This document shows, one piece after another, positions 32,328 through 39,618 of a stretch of DNA of 39,618 nucleotides. Under the pieces are notes generated by a model. It did not search any database. It was given only the letters and a program-made list of their open reading frames with translations, and was not told the origin of the DNA. Position 1 is the first letter of the stretch. Each line of letters opens with the position of its first letter. Source of the stretch: 66-474 sp051954935 (GTDB taxonomy: Bacteria; Pseudomonadota; Gammaproteobacteria; Xanthomonadales; Rhodanobacteraceae); NCBI GenBank assembly GCA_051954935.1, contig JBQCHG010000028.1, positions 1-39,618 of the forward strand, given 5' to 3'. Made by a program: the position numbers and the translations under genes.

Positions 32328-33086
32328 CTACTGCGCGGTCCAGCCCCCGTCCACGACGATCGTCTGGCCGGTGATGTTGCGCGCGGGCGGCGAGATCAGG
32401 AATGCAATGATGCCGGCGATCTCGTCGATGCCGATGAAGGCGCGCTTGGGCATCGGCTTCAGCATGATCTCGTTGACCACCTGGTCCTCGCTGATCCCGT
32501 GCGTGCGCGCCTGCGCGGCGATCTGCCTGTCAACCAGTGGCGTGCGCACGTAAGCGGGGCAGACGGTATTGATGGTGATGTCGCGATCGGCGGTTTCCAG
32601 CGCGATCACCTTGGAAAACCCGAGCAGCCCGTGCTTGGCCGCGACATAGGCGCTCTTGAAAGGCGAAGCGACCAGCGAATGCACCGAACCCGTGTTGATG
32701 ATGCGGCCGAAGTTGCGCTCGCGCATGCCCGGCAGCACGGCGCGGGTCAGGCGCGCCACGCCGGTCAGCATCACGTCGATGAGCAGCGACCAGCGGTCCA
32801 TCGGGAATTCTTCCAGCCGCGCCACGAACTGCAGGCCCGCGTTGTTGACCAGCACGTCGATGTTGCACCGCAGCGCCGTCATCAATGCAGCCACGCTCGC
32901 GTCCGAAGCCACGTCCAGCGCGAACGCATCGGCCTGCCCGCCGGAGGCGCGAATGGCCTCGGCCGTCTTGTTCGCGGCATCCGCATCGAGATCGGTGACT
33001 ATGATGCGATGTCCGGCCCGGCCCAGCTCGTGCGCGATCCCGGCGCCGATGCCGCTGCCCGCGCCGGTGATCAGGATGTTCGACAT
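32328..33086 (-). CDS. bdhA: D-3-hydroxybutyrate dehydrogenase (SDR)
   Basis: 252 residues. The short-chain dehydrogenase features are TGAGSGIG (7-14), NNAG (81-84), Ser134 and Tyr147-x3-Lys151. The blocks NTGSVHSLVASPFKSAYV and NTVCPAYVRTPLVDRQI are characteristic of bacterial 3-hydroxybutyrate dehydrogenase (EC 1.1.1.30). It oxidises D-3-hydroxybutyrate to acetoacetate with NAD+ in the cytoplasm. The gene starts 24 bases after the TonB receptor stop, with a GGGAGG site, so the two form an operon. With the oligomer hydrolase across the divergent promoter it completes a 3-hydroxybutyrate catabolic set. Confidence 0.92.
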   Translation of the reverse strand: MSNILITGAGSGIGAGIAHELGRAGHRIIVTDLDADAANKTAEAIRASGGQADAFALDVASDASVAALMTALRCNIDVLVNNAGLQFVARLEEFPMDRWSLLIDVMLTGVARLTRAVLPGMRERNFGRIINTGSVHSLVASPFKSAYVAAKHGLLGFSKVIALETADRDITINTVCPAYVRTPLVDRQIAAQARTHGISEDQVVNEIMLKPMPKRAFIGIDEIAGIIAFLISPPARNITGQTIVVDGGWTAQ

Positions 33087-33110
33087 CGGATTCCTCCCGC
33101 TTGCCGGAAC

Positions 33111-35468
33111 TCAGTATGGGTTGCCGAGCGCAACCTTCAACTGCACGCCGATCGTCCGCGGTTGCGACAGGATCACCGGCACCGGCGCGAAAGGATCGTA
33201 TTCGTTGGTGGCCGTGGTGGCCGAGACCTGGCCGACCTTGTCGAAGGCATTGTGCAGGAACGCATCCACCTCGATGCCATGCGGCGCGAAGATGGCGAGG
33301 TCGAGGTTCATCGTGTTGTAGCCGGGCAAGGCATAGTACGGAGCGATGACGCTGCCCTTGTACCCTGCGGTGCGGTTGCCGACATAGATATCGCTCACCG
33401 TGAAGTTGCCGGTGGACTGGCTGCCGACATTGAAGTCCCAGGTGCCGGCGAGCGCGACGTTGTATTTCGGCGAGAACGGCAGTCGCGCGCCCGGCTCCAT
33501 CAATCCCAAGGCGGGCACGGCGGAAGTGAGTTTGGCATCCGTCCACGCGCCCGATCCGGTCATCGTGAAATGCGGCGTCACCTTGTACGCCGCGCTGATC
33601 TCGGCGCCCTTGATGCGCGCATCGCCGCCGTTCTCGATCTGGTTGATGCCGCCGTTGTTGACGGTCAACTGGATCTTCGACCAGGCGATATCGTACACGT
33701 CGGCGTTCAACGTGGCGCGGCCGTCCATCAAGGTGGCCTTCTCGCCGATTTCGTAATTCCACAGCTTGTCCGGCTGGAACGTCGGCGCGCCCTGCCCGAG
33801 CTGCAGCACGAAGTTCGGGCCACCCGGCCGGTAACCGCTGGCGATCTTGCCGTAGATCATCAGGTTGTCGGTGAGATGGAAACGCGGATTGATCAGGTAC
33901 GTCGCGACGCTCTGTCGGGACGTCGCGTCCTCATGCGTCGTCAGACCCGGATCGGTGGGAACCACCAGCCAGCCGTGGGCGAACTGCTGGTAATGCTGGT
34001 TGTTCCGGCTGTAGCGCACGCCGAGCGTGAGGTCGAACCGGTCGCTGAAGTGGTAGGTGCCGTCCGCAAACAGCGAGAGCTCCTGGTAGATGCTGGGCAG
34101 CACGCCGTAGAACGGCGAACCGCTGATCGTGAAGTTGCCTGGCGGTGGCAGCAGGTTGTAGGTGGTCAGCAGGTCGTCCGGGCTGGACTTGTCCTGCAGG
34201 TTGACGAACTCGTGCGTGGTCTCGTGTGCGCCGTAGGCACCGACCAGCCACTCGAACCGCTGGCCTTGCGGCGAGGAGAGCCGCAATTCCTCGGTGGTCT
34301 TGCGCGTGGTGGTGTCCACGAACAGGCCGTAGGCTTGCGGCGGGAACAACTGGAAGACGTCAACGAAAACCACGTTGTAGAGGTCGCTGAGGTCGCTGAG
34401 ATAAGTGCCGTTGTTGTTCTGGTAGGCCGTGATCGAGGTGAGCGTGGCCCAGTGCAGGTTCCAGTTGACCGTGCCGGAAAGCACGCGCAGCGAATTCGAT
34501 TCCGGCTGGCGCAGCGCGAATTGCTGGTCGTACGTGCCGCCGGTCGGCTGGCCGGTCGAGATGTCGCGGAAATCCACGTCCAGACCGTTGCCGCGCACCT
34601 TCTGCGAAAACGCGGAAAGGTTCACGCTGAGATCCGGAGTGATCTGCGCGAGCAGTTGCGCGCGGCCCATGGTCGTGTGCGCGGAGCCCTGGTTGTCAAT
34701 GCCGAGGTAGGTGTTGTTGCCGAAGCCGGTGTCGTACTGCTGCACGCCATCCACGCGCAGCGCGACCTTGCCGGGCGCGAGCGGCGCATTGAGCATCATG
34801 TCCACGCCGTAGTTGGTGCCGGCATGTTGCGTGTCGGAAAGCGAGAACGCGCCGATGCCGCCGAAAGCGTCGAGGTTCGGCGCGTTGGGTACGTACTTGA
34901 TCGCGCCGCCCAACGCGTTGGCTCCGTACAGCGTGCCCTGCGGGCCGTTCAGCACCTCCGTGCGAGCCAGGTCGAACGTATTGATCGGGACCGTCTGGAA
35001 CCCCACGCCGAATGGTGTGCTGGCGCCGATCGGCACCTGGTCCATGTACATCGCGATGCCGCTGCTCAACTGGGTGCCGCCTGTAGTGACGCCGCGGATC
35101 GCGATGATGTCGCTGGTAGGCCCGAGCGAGTCGTAACTCAAGCCCGGCACGAAACCGGCGAACTGTTCGAAACTGTTCGCGTGGATCTGGTCGAGGAAGG
35201 AACCCGACAGCGCTGTCACGCCGCCCGGGACGTTCTGGATCGATTCCTGGCGCCGTGTCGCGGTGACGATCACGGTCGGCAGCGTCGTCGTTTGCGCCTG
35301 CGTACGCAACGAGGCCTGCTCCGGCGCGCCCGCCTGATCCGTTGCAGCATTCACCTGAGGCGTTGCCGGATTCGCGTCGGCAGTGGCCGCGCAAGCGTTG
35401 CCGGCCAGGGCGAGCAAGATGGATGCAGCCAAGGCGCCCAGCGCGACCGACCCGGTATTCGTACGCAT
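33111..35468 (-). CDS. TonB-dependent receptor, inferred 3-hydroxybutyrate-oligomer transporter
   Basis: 785 residues from the ATG at 35468, which is better placed relative to AAGGGG than the ATG two codons upstream. Order: signal peptide (about 1-27), an Ala/Gln-rich linker, a TonB-box-like segment (TVIVTATRR), a plug domain (about 70-185, with IAIRGVT), and a 22-strand type beta-barrel ending in an aromatic/hydrophobic C-terminus (QLKVALGNPY). No extra N-terminal signalling domain is present. It belongs to the outer membrane and uses TonB energy. The substrate is not visible in the sequence. Its operon with bdhA and divergence from the oligomer hydrolase point to 3-hydroxybutyrate oligomers. 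Expression is probably controlled by the palindrome at 35498-35513, 30 bases upstream. Confidence 0.9.
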   Translation of the reverse strand: MRTNTGSVALGALAASILLALAGNACAATADANPATPQVNAATDQAGAPEQASLRTQAQTTTLPTVIVTATRRQESIQNVPGGVTALSGSFLDQIHANSFEQFAGFVPGLSYDSLGPTSDIIAIRGVTTGGTQLSSGIAMYMDQVPIGASTPFGVGFQTVPINTFDLARTEVLNGPQGTLYGANALGGAIKYVPNAPNLDAFGGIGAFSLSDTQHAGTNYGVDMMLNAPLAPGKVALRVDGVQQYDTGFGNNTYLGIDNQGSAHTTMGRAQLLAQITPDLSVNLSAFSQKVRGNGLDVDFRDISTGQPTGGTYDQQFALRQPESNSLRVLSGTVNWNLHWATLTSITAYQNNNGTYLSDLSDLYNVVFVDVFQLFPPQAYGLFVDTTTRKTTEELRLSSPQGQRFEWLVGAYGAHETTHEFVNLQDKSSPDDLLTTYNLLPPPGNFTISGSPFYGVLPSIYQELSLFADGTYHFSDRFDLTLGVRYSRNNQHYQQFAHGWLVVPTDPGLTTHEDATSRQSVATYLINPRFHLTDNLMIYGKIASGYRPGGPNFVLQLGQGAPTFQPDKLWNYEIGEKATLMDGRATLNADVYDIAWSKIQLTVNNGGINQIENGGDARIKGAEISAAYKVTPHFTMTGSGAWTDAKLTSAVPALGLMEPGARLPFSPKYNVALAGTWDFNVGSQSTGNFTVSDIYVGNRTAGYKGSVIAPYYALPGYNTMNLDLAIFAPHGIEVDAFLHNAFDKVGQVSATTATNEYDPFAPVPVILSQPRTIGVQLKVALGNPY

Positions 35469-35497
35469 CCCCATTCCCCTTGCGTTGATTGGACTAG

Positions 35498-35513
35498 ACG
35501 AACGATCGTTCGT
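35498..35513. promoter_or_regulatory. 16-bp palindromic operator for the divergent TetR regulator
   Basis: ACGAACGATCGTTCGT is a perfect palindrome in the 123-base region between the TonB receptor start (35468) and the TetR start (35592). A second match to its half-site (CGTTCGTT) is at 35572-35579, close to the TetR start. TetR proteins typically bind such sites and repress both divergent promoters; an inducer is not known. Confidence 0.7.
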
Positions 35514-35591
35514 TAGGCAAAATTAGTAACACCCGCGTTTTTGGCTGTCAAGCAACTCCCAACTCACCAAACGTTCGTTCATACTGACCCC

Positions 35592-36260
35592 ATGGCCGTC
35601 AACCGACGTCTGGCTGCAACCACGGCGCACCTGCTGCCCGAGCACAAGCCGCCCGGCTCGCCCGGGCAGATCCTCGAAGCGGCGCTGAAGCTGTTCGCCG
35701 AGCGCGGCTACGCCGGTGCGTCCATGCGCGACATCGCCGGCGCGGCAGGGCTCAAGCCGGCCACGTTCTACGCGCACTACCCGTCCAAGGAGCACATCCT
35801 CGCCGAGCTGTGCCGTATCGGGCACGAGGAGCAGTACCGTGGCGTGCGCGTCGCCGTGCTGGACAGCGCGCCCGATCCGCGCGCACAGATCGTCGCGTAC
35901 GTGCGCGCGCACGTGGCGTTCCATACCAGCTATCCGATGCTCGCCGTGGTCGCCAACTCGGAACTGCACGTGCTGGGCGAAGCACTCGGCTCGGCGACGT
36001 TCACCTTGCGCCAGCAATCCGAACGCCTGCTGGGCGACATCATCCAGCGTGGACTCGACAGCGGCGTCTTCGACGTCCCGAATGCATGGCTCGCCGTCGC
36101 CGCGATCGGTGGCATGGGTTTGCGCGTGGCTTACTGGTATTCGCCCGAATACCACGTCACCGCCGAACAGGTTGCGGAAACCTACGCCGAATATGCGTTG
36201 CGCATCCTGGCGGCGACTCGCGACAGGGCCAGCCGGCCCGCGGCCAAATCGAAGAAATAA
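35592..36260 (+). CDS. TetR/AcrR family regulator
   Basis: 222 residues. The N-terminal helix-turn-helix domain is at about 26-70 (ILEAALKLFAERGYAGASMRDIA, then LKPATFYAHYPSKEHIL). The C-terminal ligand domain is of the type with a WYSPEYH..AEQVAETYAEYALR ending, similar to fatty-acid or acyl-CoA-related repressors. The ATG at 35592 is preferred because the operator-containing region lies just upstream; it has no clear ribosome site. It is likely an autorepressor that also represses the receptor-bdhA operon. A 3-hydroxybutyryl compound is the obvious candidate inducer, but this is inference. Confidence 0.9.
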   Translation: MAVNRRLAATTAHLLPEHKPPGSPGQILEAALKLFAERGYAGASMRDIAGAAGLKPATFYAHYPSKEHILAELCRIGHEEQYRGVRVAVLDSAPDPRAQIVAYVRAHVAFHTSYPMLAVVANSELHVLGEALGSATFTLRQQSERLLGDIIQRGLDSGVFDVPNAWLAVAAIGGMGLRVAYWYSPEYHVTAEQVAETYAEYALRILAATRDRASRPAAKSKK

Positions 36261-36313
36261 GATTGTCGAACGCCGGCGCGAAAGGTGGTTCGTGCCGGCG
36301 CAAGGGAGGTGTC

Positions 36314-38062
36314 ATGCCACTGGATTTTCTTGTCGGCCCGCTCCGGCGCACGATGCACGCTGCGGGTGATGACCTGTTGAGCGCGGGCCTCGGGCTTGCC
36401 GGACTCGCAGGGCTGCCGGCCCCGTTCGCGGACCCAGCCCATCCGACCGCGGCGGAACTGCGGCGACGTGCGATCCAGTCCAACTGGAAAGGCATCGCCG
36501 ATCTCGGTCCGCTCGGTGGCTACGGTTCCGTGTACGGCGGCGTGCCGGTCGTGCCGGGCCGCGAGTACAGCGCCTTCGCGCGCCTGCCGCACGCCAGGCA
36601 CACGCATCGCGTGCTGTGCCAGATACCCGATCACTTCGATGCCAAGGCGCGCTGCCTGATCGTTGCGCCCTCCTCCGGTTCGCGCGGCGTGTATGGCGCC
36701 ATCGCATTCGCCGGCGCGTGGGGACTGCCGCGCGGTTGCGCAGTCGCGTACACCGACCGCGCGGGCGGCGCCGGCTATTTCGATTGCGCCGACGCCAGCG
36801 GCGTCACCCTGGGCGGCACGCGCGCGCAAGCCGGCGGCGAGCTGCTGGAATTCCAACCCGACAGCGCGCCAGCCGGCGGGGGCATCGCCACCAAGCACGC
36901 GCATTCGGGCGATCACCCCGAAGCCGATTGGGGCGCGCACACCCTGCAGGCGGCGCGTTTCGGTCTGGCGATGCTGGACGAAGCATTTCCGGCACAGGCG
37001 CCGTTCACGCCCGAGAACACCCGCATCATCGCGATCGGCATTTCCAACGGCGGCGGCGCGGTGCTGCAGGCGGCGGGGCTCGATGGCGCCGGCATGCTCG
37101 ATGCCGTGCTGGCGCTCGAGCCCAACGTGCACGTCGAGGGCGGCGGACGCGCGCTGTACGACTACGCCACCGAGGCTGCGCTGCTGATGCCCTGCGCGAT
37201 CGCCGACGCGCGCTTCGCGACAACTCCGTTCGCGCGGATCGGCACTGCGCTTCCACCCGCATGGGTGATGCGCGGCGAAGCCCTGCGATCGCTCGGGTTG
37301 CTCAGCGCGGCGGACCCATCCGCGCAAGCCGCCGAGGCGATGGAACGCTTGTGCGCTTCGGGTTGGGAGATTCCCGCGATCGAATCCGCGGCATGTTCGA
37401 CGATCTTCGACATGTGGCGTGCGGTCGCGGTGACGTATGCGAGCGCCTACCTGCGCCGCGGCATGGGCGACATGCCGTGCGGCTTTTCGTTCCAGACGAT
37501 CAGTCCCGGCGGCCAGCCGGGGCCCGCCGCGGAAACGATTCGCGCCGCGTGGTGGTCCGAAGGCTCCGGCATTCCGCCGGACGTGGGCATCGCCCTGTTC
37601 GGCGGAAGCGATGCTTCGGCCGATCCGACCCTGCCCGGCCTGCTCCCGCTGCGCGAGTTGTGGCGGGCGGGAGGCAATGACGCGAAGGCCCTGCACGCCG
37701 CCATCGCCCGGCTCCCGGCGAAAGCGCCGCGACGCGAGCTGCCGATATGGATCGTGCACGGCTCGGATGATGGATTGATTCCCGCCGCTTTCACTTCGGA
37801 TGCGTACGTGGAATGGTTGCGCAGGCAGGGCCGCGCGCCGCGCTACTGGCGCGTGCCGCACGCGCAGCACTTCGATGCATTCCTCGCCGCACCAGGCTTC
37901 GGCGATCGGCACGTTCCGTTGTTGCCTTACGGCTATGCGGCACTCGATCGCATTTACGCGCACGTCGTGGGCAAGGCGCCGTTGCCGGAGATGCCGACAC
38001 CGCTCACACGTCCGCGCGGGCCGGGTGCGTTGGGTCGCGGTCATCTCGGTTTGTCCGGATAA
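36314..38062 (+). CDS. D-(-)-3-hydroxybutyrate oligomer hydrolase
   Basis: 582 residues from an ATG five bases after GGAGGT. Sequence blocks such as CLIVAPSSGSRGVYGAIAFA, IGISNGGGAVLQAAG, PNVHVEGGG and CSTIFDMWRAVAVTYASAY match the 3HB-oligomer hydrolase family. The alpha/beta-hydrolase triad is probably Ser244 (GISNGGG), Asp485 or Asp486 (HGSDDG) and His519 (HAQHFD). The family cleaves short 3-hydroxybutyrate oligomers to monomers. It is shorter than the Ralstonia-type enzymes (about 700 residues), and the N-terminus lacks a clear signal peptide, so cytoplasmic location is likely. It follows the TetR gene by 53 bases in the same direction. Confidence 0.9.
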   Translation: MPLDFLVGPLRRTMHAAGDDLLSAGLGLAGLAGLPAPFADPAHPTAAELRRRAIQSNWKGIADLGPLGGYGSVYGGVPVVPGREYSAFARLPHARHTHRVLCQIPDHFDAKARCLIVAPSSGSRGVYGAIAFAGAWGLPRGCAVAYTDRAGGAGYFDCADASGVTLGGTRAQAGGELLEFQPDSAPAGGGIATKHAHSGDHPEADWGAHTLQAARFGLAMLDEAFPAQAPFTPENTRIIAIGISNGGGAVLQAAGLDGAGMLDAVLALEPNVHVEGGGRALYDYATEAALLMPCAIADARFATTPFARIGTALPPAWVMRGEALRSLGLLSAADPSAQAAEAMERLCASGWEIPAIESAACSTIFDMWRAVAVTYASAYLRRGMGDMPCGFSFQTISPGGQPGPAAETIRAAWWSEGSGIPPDVGIALFGGSDASADPTLPGLLPLRELWRAGGNDAKALHAAIARLPAKAPRRELPIWIVHGSDDGLIPAAFTSDAYVEWLRRQGRAPRYWRVPHAQHFDAFLAAPGFGDRHVPLLPYGYAALDRIYAHVVGKAPLPEMPTPLTRPRGPGALGRGHLGLSG

Positions 38063-38109
38063 ACCCGACCGACTGCGGACCGCATTGGCGTTCTGGCGGG
38101 AGCCGGCGC

Positions 38110-39048
38110 TCAATCCCCGATGACGCCGATCGCATGCAGCCACGCCTCGGCCAGCTTCGGCCAGCCGGTGATCGGAAACCGTGCCTGGCGCAATCCGAAC
38201 GCATGCCCGCCGTGTGCATACAGATGCGTCTCCGCAGGCACATGGGCCTTCGCCAGCGCGGTGTAATAGACCAGCGACTGGTTCACGCCATCCACGTAGT
38301 CGTCTTCCGCCTGCACCAGGAACGTGGGTGGCGTCTCACGGGAGACCGGAACATTGGGATTCAGCCTGTCGGCGTCGGTCGCGAGATGTCCCGGATAAAT
38401 CGCCAACGCGAAATCGGGGCGGCTGCTTTCCCTGTCGGCGGCATCCACCGGCGCTTGCAGGCGGCGCGCGAAGTTCGTGCTGACTTCCGCGACAAGATAG
38501 CCGCCGGCGGAAAACCCGATCACTCCGATCTTGTGCGGATCGACGTGCCACTCCGCGGCATGAGAGCGCACCAGCCGCAGCGCGCGCTGGGCATCTTCGA
38601 GCGCCGGCACCGATAGCGCAAAGTCGTCGGGACGGCATTTGCAATGCCAGTCGTAAGGCACGCTGGGCACGCGATACTTCAGCAGCACGCAAGTGATGCC
38701 CTCGGGCGTCAGCCAATCGCAGACATCGGTGCCCTCGAGATCCATGGCGAGCCCTTCGAAGCCGCCGCCCGGAAACACGACAACCGCGGCGCCGGTGTTT
38801 TTTCCCTTCGGTGCGTATACCGTGATCGTGGGCCGCGACACGTTGTAGACACCCACGATGGCTTTACCGCCGATCAGTTTGTGGCCGGTCGAGCTGTATT
38901 CCGGACCCGGCATGGGCCTGGCATCGGGTGGCGTGCCGGGCCACAGCGGCATTTGCGTGTGGCCGGCCGCGGGTTGCCAGACCATTGTCTTCGCATTCGC
39001 GCTGCCGCATGCGGCCAGCAAACCCAAGGCTACGACCCAAAGCTTCAT
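38110..39048 (-). CDS. Secreted alpha/beta hydrolase (BD-FAE / acetylxylan-esterase-like)
   Basis: 312 residues from an ATG with GGGAGG upstream. Residues 1 to about 19 are a signal sequence; LAAC (11-14) is also a possible lipobox. The oxyanion loop FPGGGFEG (92-99), nucleophile Ser180 (GFSAGGY), Asp249/Asp250 (QAEDDYVD) and His282 (HGGHAFG) form a complete catalytic set. The family includes acetylxylan and feruloyl esterases and related enzymes. The PLWPGTPPDA opening is typical of this subgroup. It converges with the oligomer hydrolase gene with 47 bases between them and could act on an ester substrate related to that locus, but this is not shown. Confidence 0.85.
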   Translation of the reverse strand: MKLWVVALGLLAACGSANAKTMVWQPAAGHTQMPLWPGTPPDARPMPGPEYSSTGHKLIGGKAIVGVYNVSRPTITVYAPKGKNTGAAVVVFPGGGFEGLAMDLEGTDVCDWLTPEGITCVLLKYRVPSVPYDWHCKCRPDDFALSVPALEDAQRALRLVRSHAAEWHVDPHKIGVIGFSAGGYLVAEVSTNFARRLQAPVDAADRESSRPDFALAIYPGHLATDADRLNPNVPVSRETPPTFLVQAEDDYVDGVNQSLVYYTALAKAHVPAETHLYAHGGHAFGLRQARFPITGWPKLAEAWLHAIGVIGD

Positions 39049-39196
39049 GGCGTTCCTCCCCTCGGCGTCCGGACTGATTGAAATCGTCAGGTGAACTCCC
39101 TGCGCATCCTGCACGTCATCCCGGGACCGCTGCAGCCGGTTCCGTGGATTTTCGCGGGCAAGCATTTGCGTCGCGCAGCGCCGTGCGCCAAAGAAA

Positions 39197-39217
39197 AACC
39201 CCGCTCGGAGCGGGGTT
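39197..39217 (-). terminator. Intrinsic terminator after the MHS transporter gene
   Basis: A perfect 9-bp stem AACCCCGCT/AGCGGGGTT with a 3-base loop. On the minus strand it runs into TTTTTCTTT. It lies 58 bases after the stop codon of the 39276 gene and is a textbook Rho-independent terminator. Confidence 0.9.
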
Positions 39218-39275
39218 CCTTGCGAAAGTACCAATCGCCTTGCACGCTACAGAAGCTCCATCGCGGAGCGCCGCC

Positions 39276-39618
39276 TCAGTCGTTCGGCAACCGGCCTCGC
39301 CGCGCCGAAATCCACAGCGCGCCGAGCGTACCCGCGGCCCCTGAAAGCAGATACAGTCCTACGTAGTCCCTGCCCAGGAGCTGCGCGAGTGCCAGCACCA
39401 CCAGCGGCGCGAAGCCGGCGCCAATCAGCCAGCCGAGGTCCGACGTGATCATGGCGCCGGTGTAGCGGAACTCGCTACGGAAACTGGAACTGACCGCACC
39501 CGCGGCCTGCGCGTGCGAAAACCCGAGCAGGGCGAATCCGAACAGGATGAACAGATAGGCCTGCACCGTGCCGCCCGAGAGCATCAACGCCGTCCAGCCG
39601 CTGTAAATGGCGATCAGC
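39276..39618 (-). CDS. MFS transporter (MHS/metabolite:H+ symporter family), C-terminal part
   Basis: The frame is open to the window edge, so only about the last 113 codons are seen. Three membrane helices are visible. The loop RSEFRYTGAMITSDLGWLIG is characteristic of the metabolite:H+ symporter family, which imports organic acids and related solutes (members include ShiA, ProP and KgtP types). The substrate cannot be judged from this fragment. A terminator at 39197-39217 follows. The nearness of the 3-hydroxybutyrate locus makes a small hydroxy-acid substrate possible, but only as speculation. Confidence 0.85.
   Translation of the reverse strand, partial: LIAIYSGWTALMLSGGTVQAYLFILFGFALLGFSHAQAAGAVSSSFRSEFRYTGAMITSDLGWLIGAGFAPLVVLALAQLLGRDYVGLYLLSGAAGTLGALWISARRGRLPND

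Noticed and set aside
32499..35516. 1005-codon open frame on the plus strand opposite the TonB receptor and bdhA
   Set aside because: It is the GC-rich antisense shadow of two well-recognised genes and has an Arg/His/Val-rich, low-information composition with no motif.
1..39618. CRISPR array, rRNA genes, prophage or intact transposase
   Set aside because: No regularly spaced repeats, rRNA-like sequence, phage structural genes or transposase frames are visible.

Overview
The window is GC-rich, densely coded gammaproteobacterial chromosome, most likely from Xanthomonadales (Rhodanobacteraceae-like). This is an inference from gene order and gene content. The orders asmA-like/mutY/yggX, rsmD/coaD/4Fe-4S ferredoxin/ggt and rnr/rlmB are typical of gammaproteobacteria. 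The S53 peptidases, the large TonB receptor and the propeller-type GGDEF sensor fit a soil or freshwater xanthomonad relative. There is no rRNA, CRISPR array or intact insertion sequence. One tRNA gene is present (tRNA-Phe).

Layout. 1-3071: two tandem secreted S53 (sedolisin) peptidase genes on the minus strand, the first cut by the window edge. 3393-8098: a small membrane protein, SufT, a periplasmic-propeller diguanylate cyclase and a membrane protein. 8141-8285: a palindromic repeat touching the 3' end of pntB. 8284-11271: proton-translocating transhydrogenase pntAA-pntAB-pntB. 11337-13407: nitroreductase, 5'-3' exonuclease and Nudix hydrolase in an overlapping operon. 13414-20488: a long minus-strand series (rsmD, coaD, lipoprotein, ferredoxin, ggt, MBL hydrolase, TMEM43-like, MAPEG, then a subclass B3 metallo-beta-lactamase). 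20494-20760: a second inverted-repeat element. 20820-24491: ftsY, asmA-like, mutY, yggX. 24520-25428: two paralogous small secreted proteins. 25620-27259: a fatty-acid-hydroxylase-like gene and a D12 adenine methylase that runs into tRNA-Phe, followed by a partial direct repeat of the tRNA. 27444-32227: DUF3309 peptide, Atl protein, two small proteins, rlmB and rnr.

32328-38062 is the most coherent accessory system. A TonB-dependent receptor gene and a 3-hydroxybutyrate dehydrogenase gene are transcribed to the left. A TetR regulator gene and a 3-hydroxybutyrate-oligomer hydrolase gene are transcribed to the right. A 16-bp perfect palindrome lies in the shared divergent promoter region. I read this as a self-contained route for taking up and using 3-hydroxybutyrate oligomers, the breakdown products of polyhydroxybutyrate: receptor, then hydrolase, then dehydrogenase, then acetoacetate, under one repressor. 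The receptor's substrate is inferred from its neighbours. A secreted alpha/beta hydrolase and the end of an MHS-family transporter close the window.

The non-coding features are also notable: two MITE-like palindromic elements, a methylase stop codon placed in the tRNA-Phe anticodon loop, and a 41-bp copy of the tRNA 3' end 145 bp downstream with a large cruciform between the copies.
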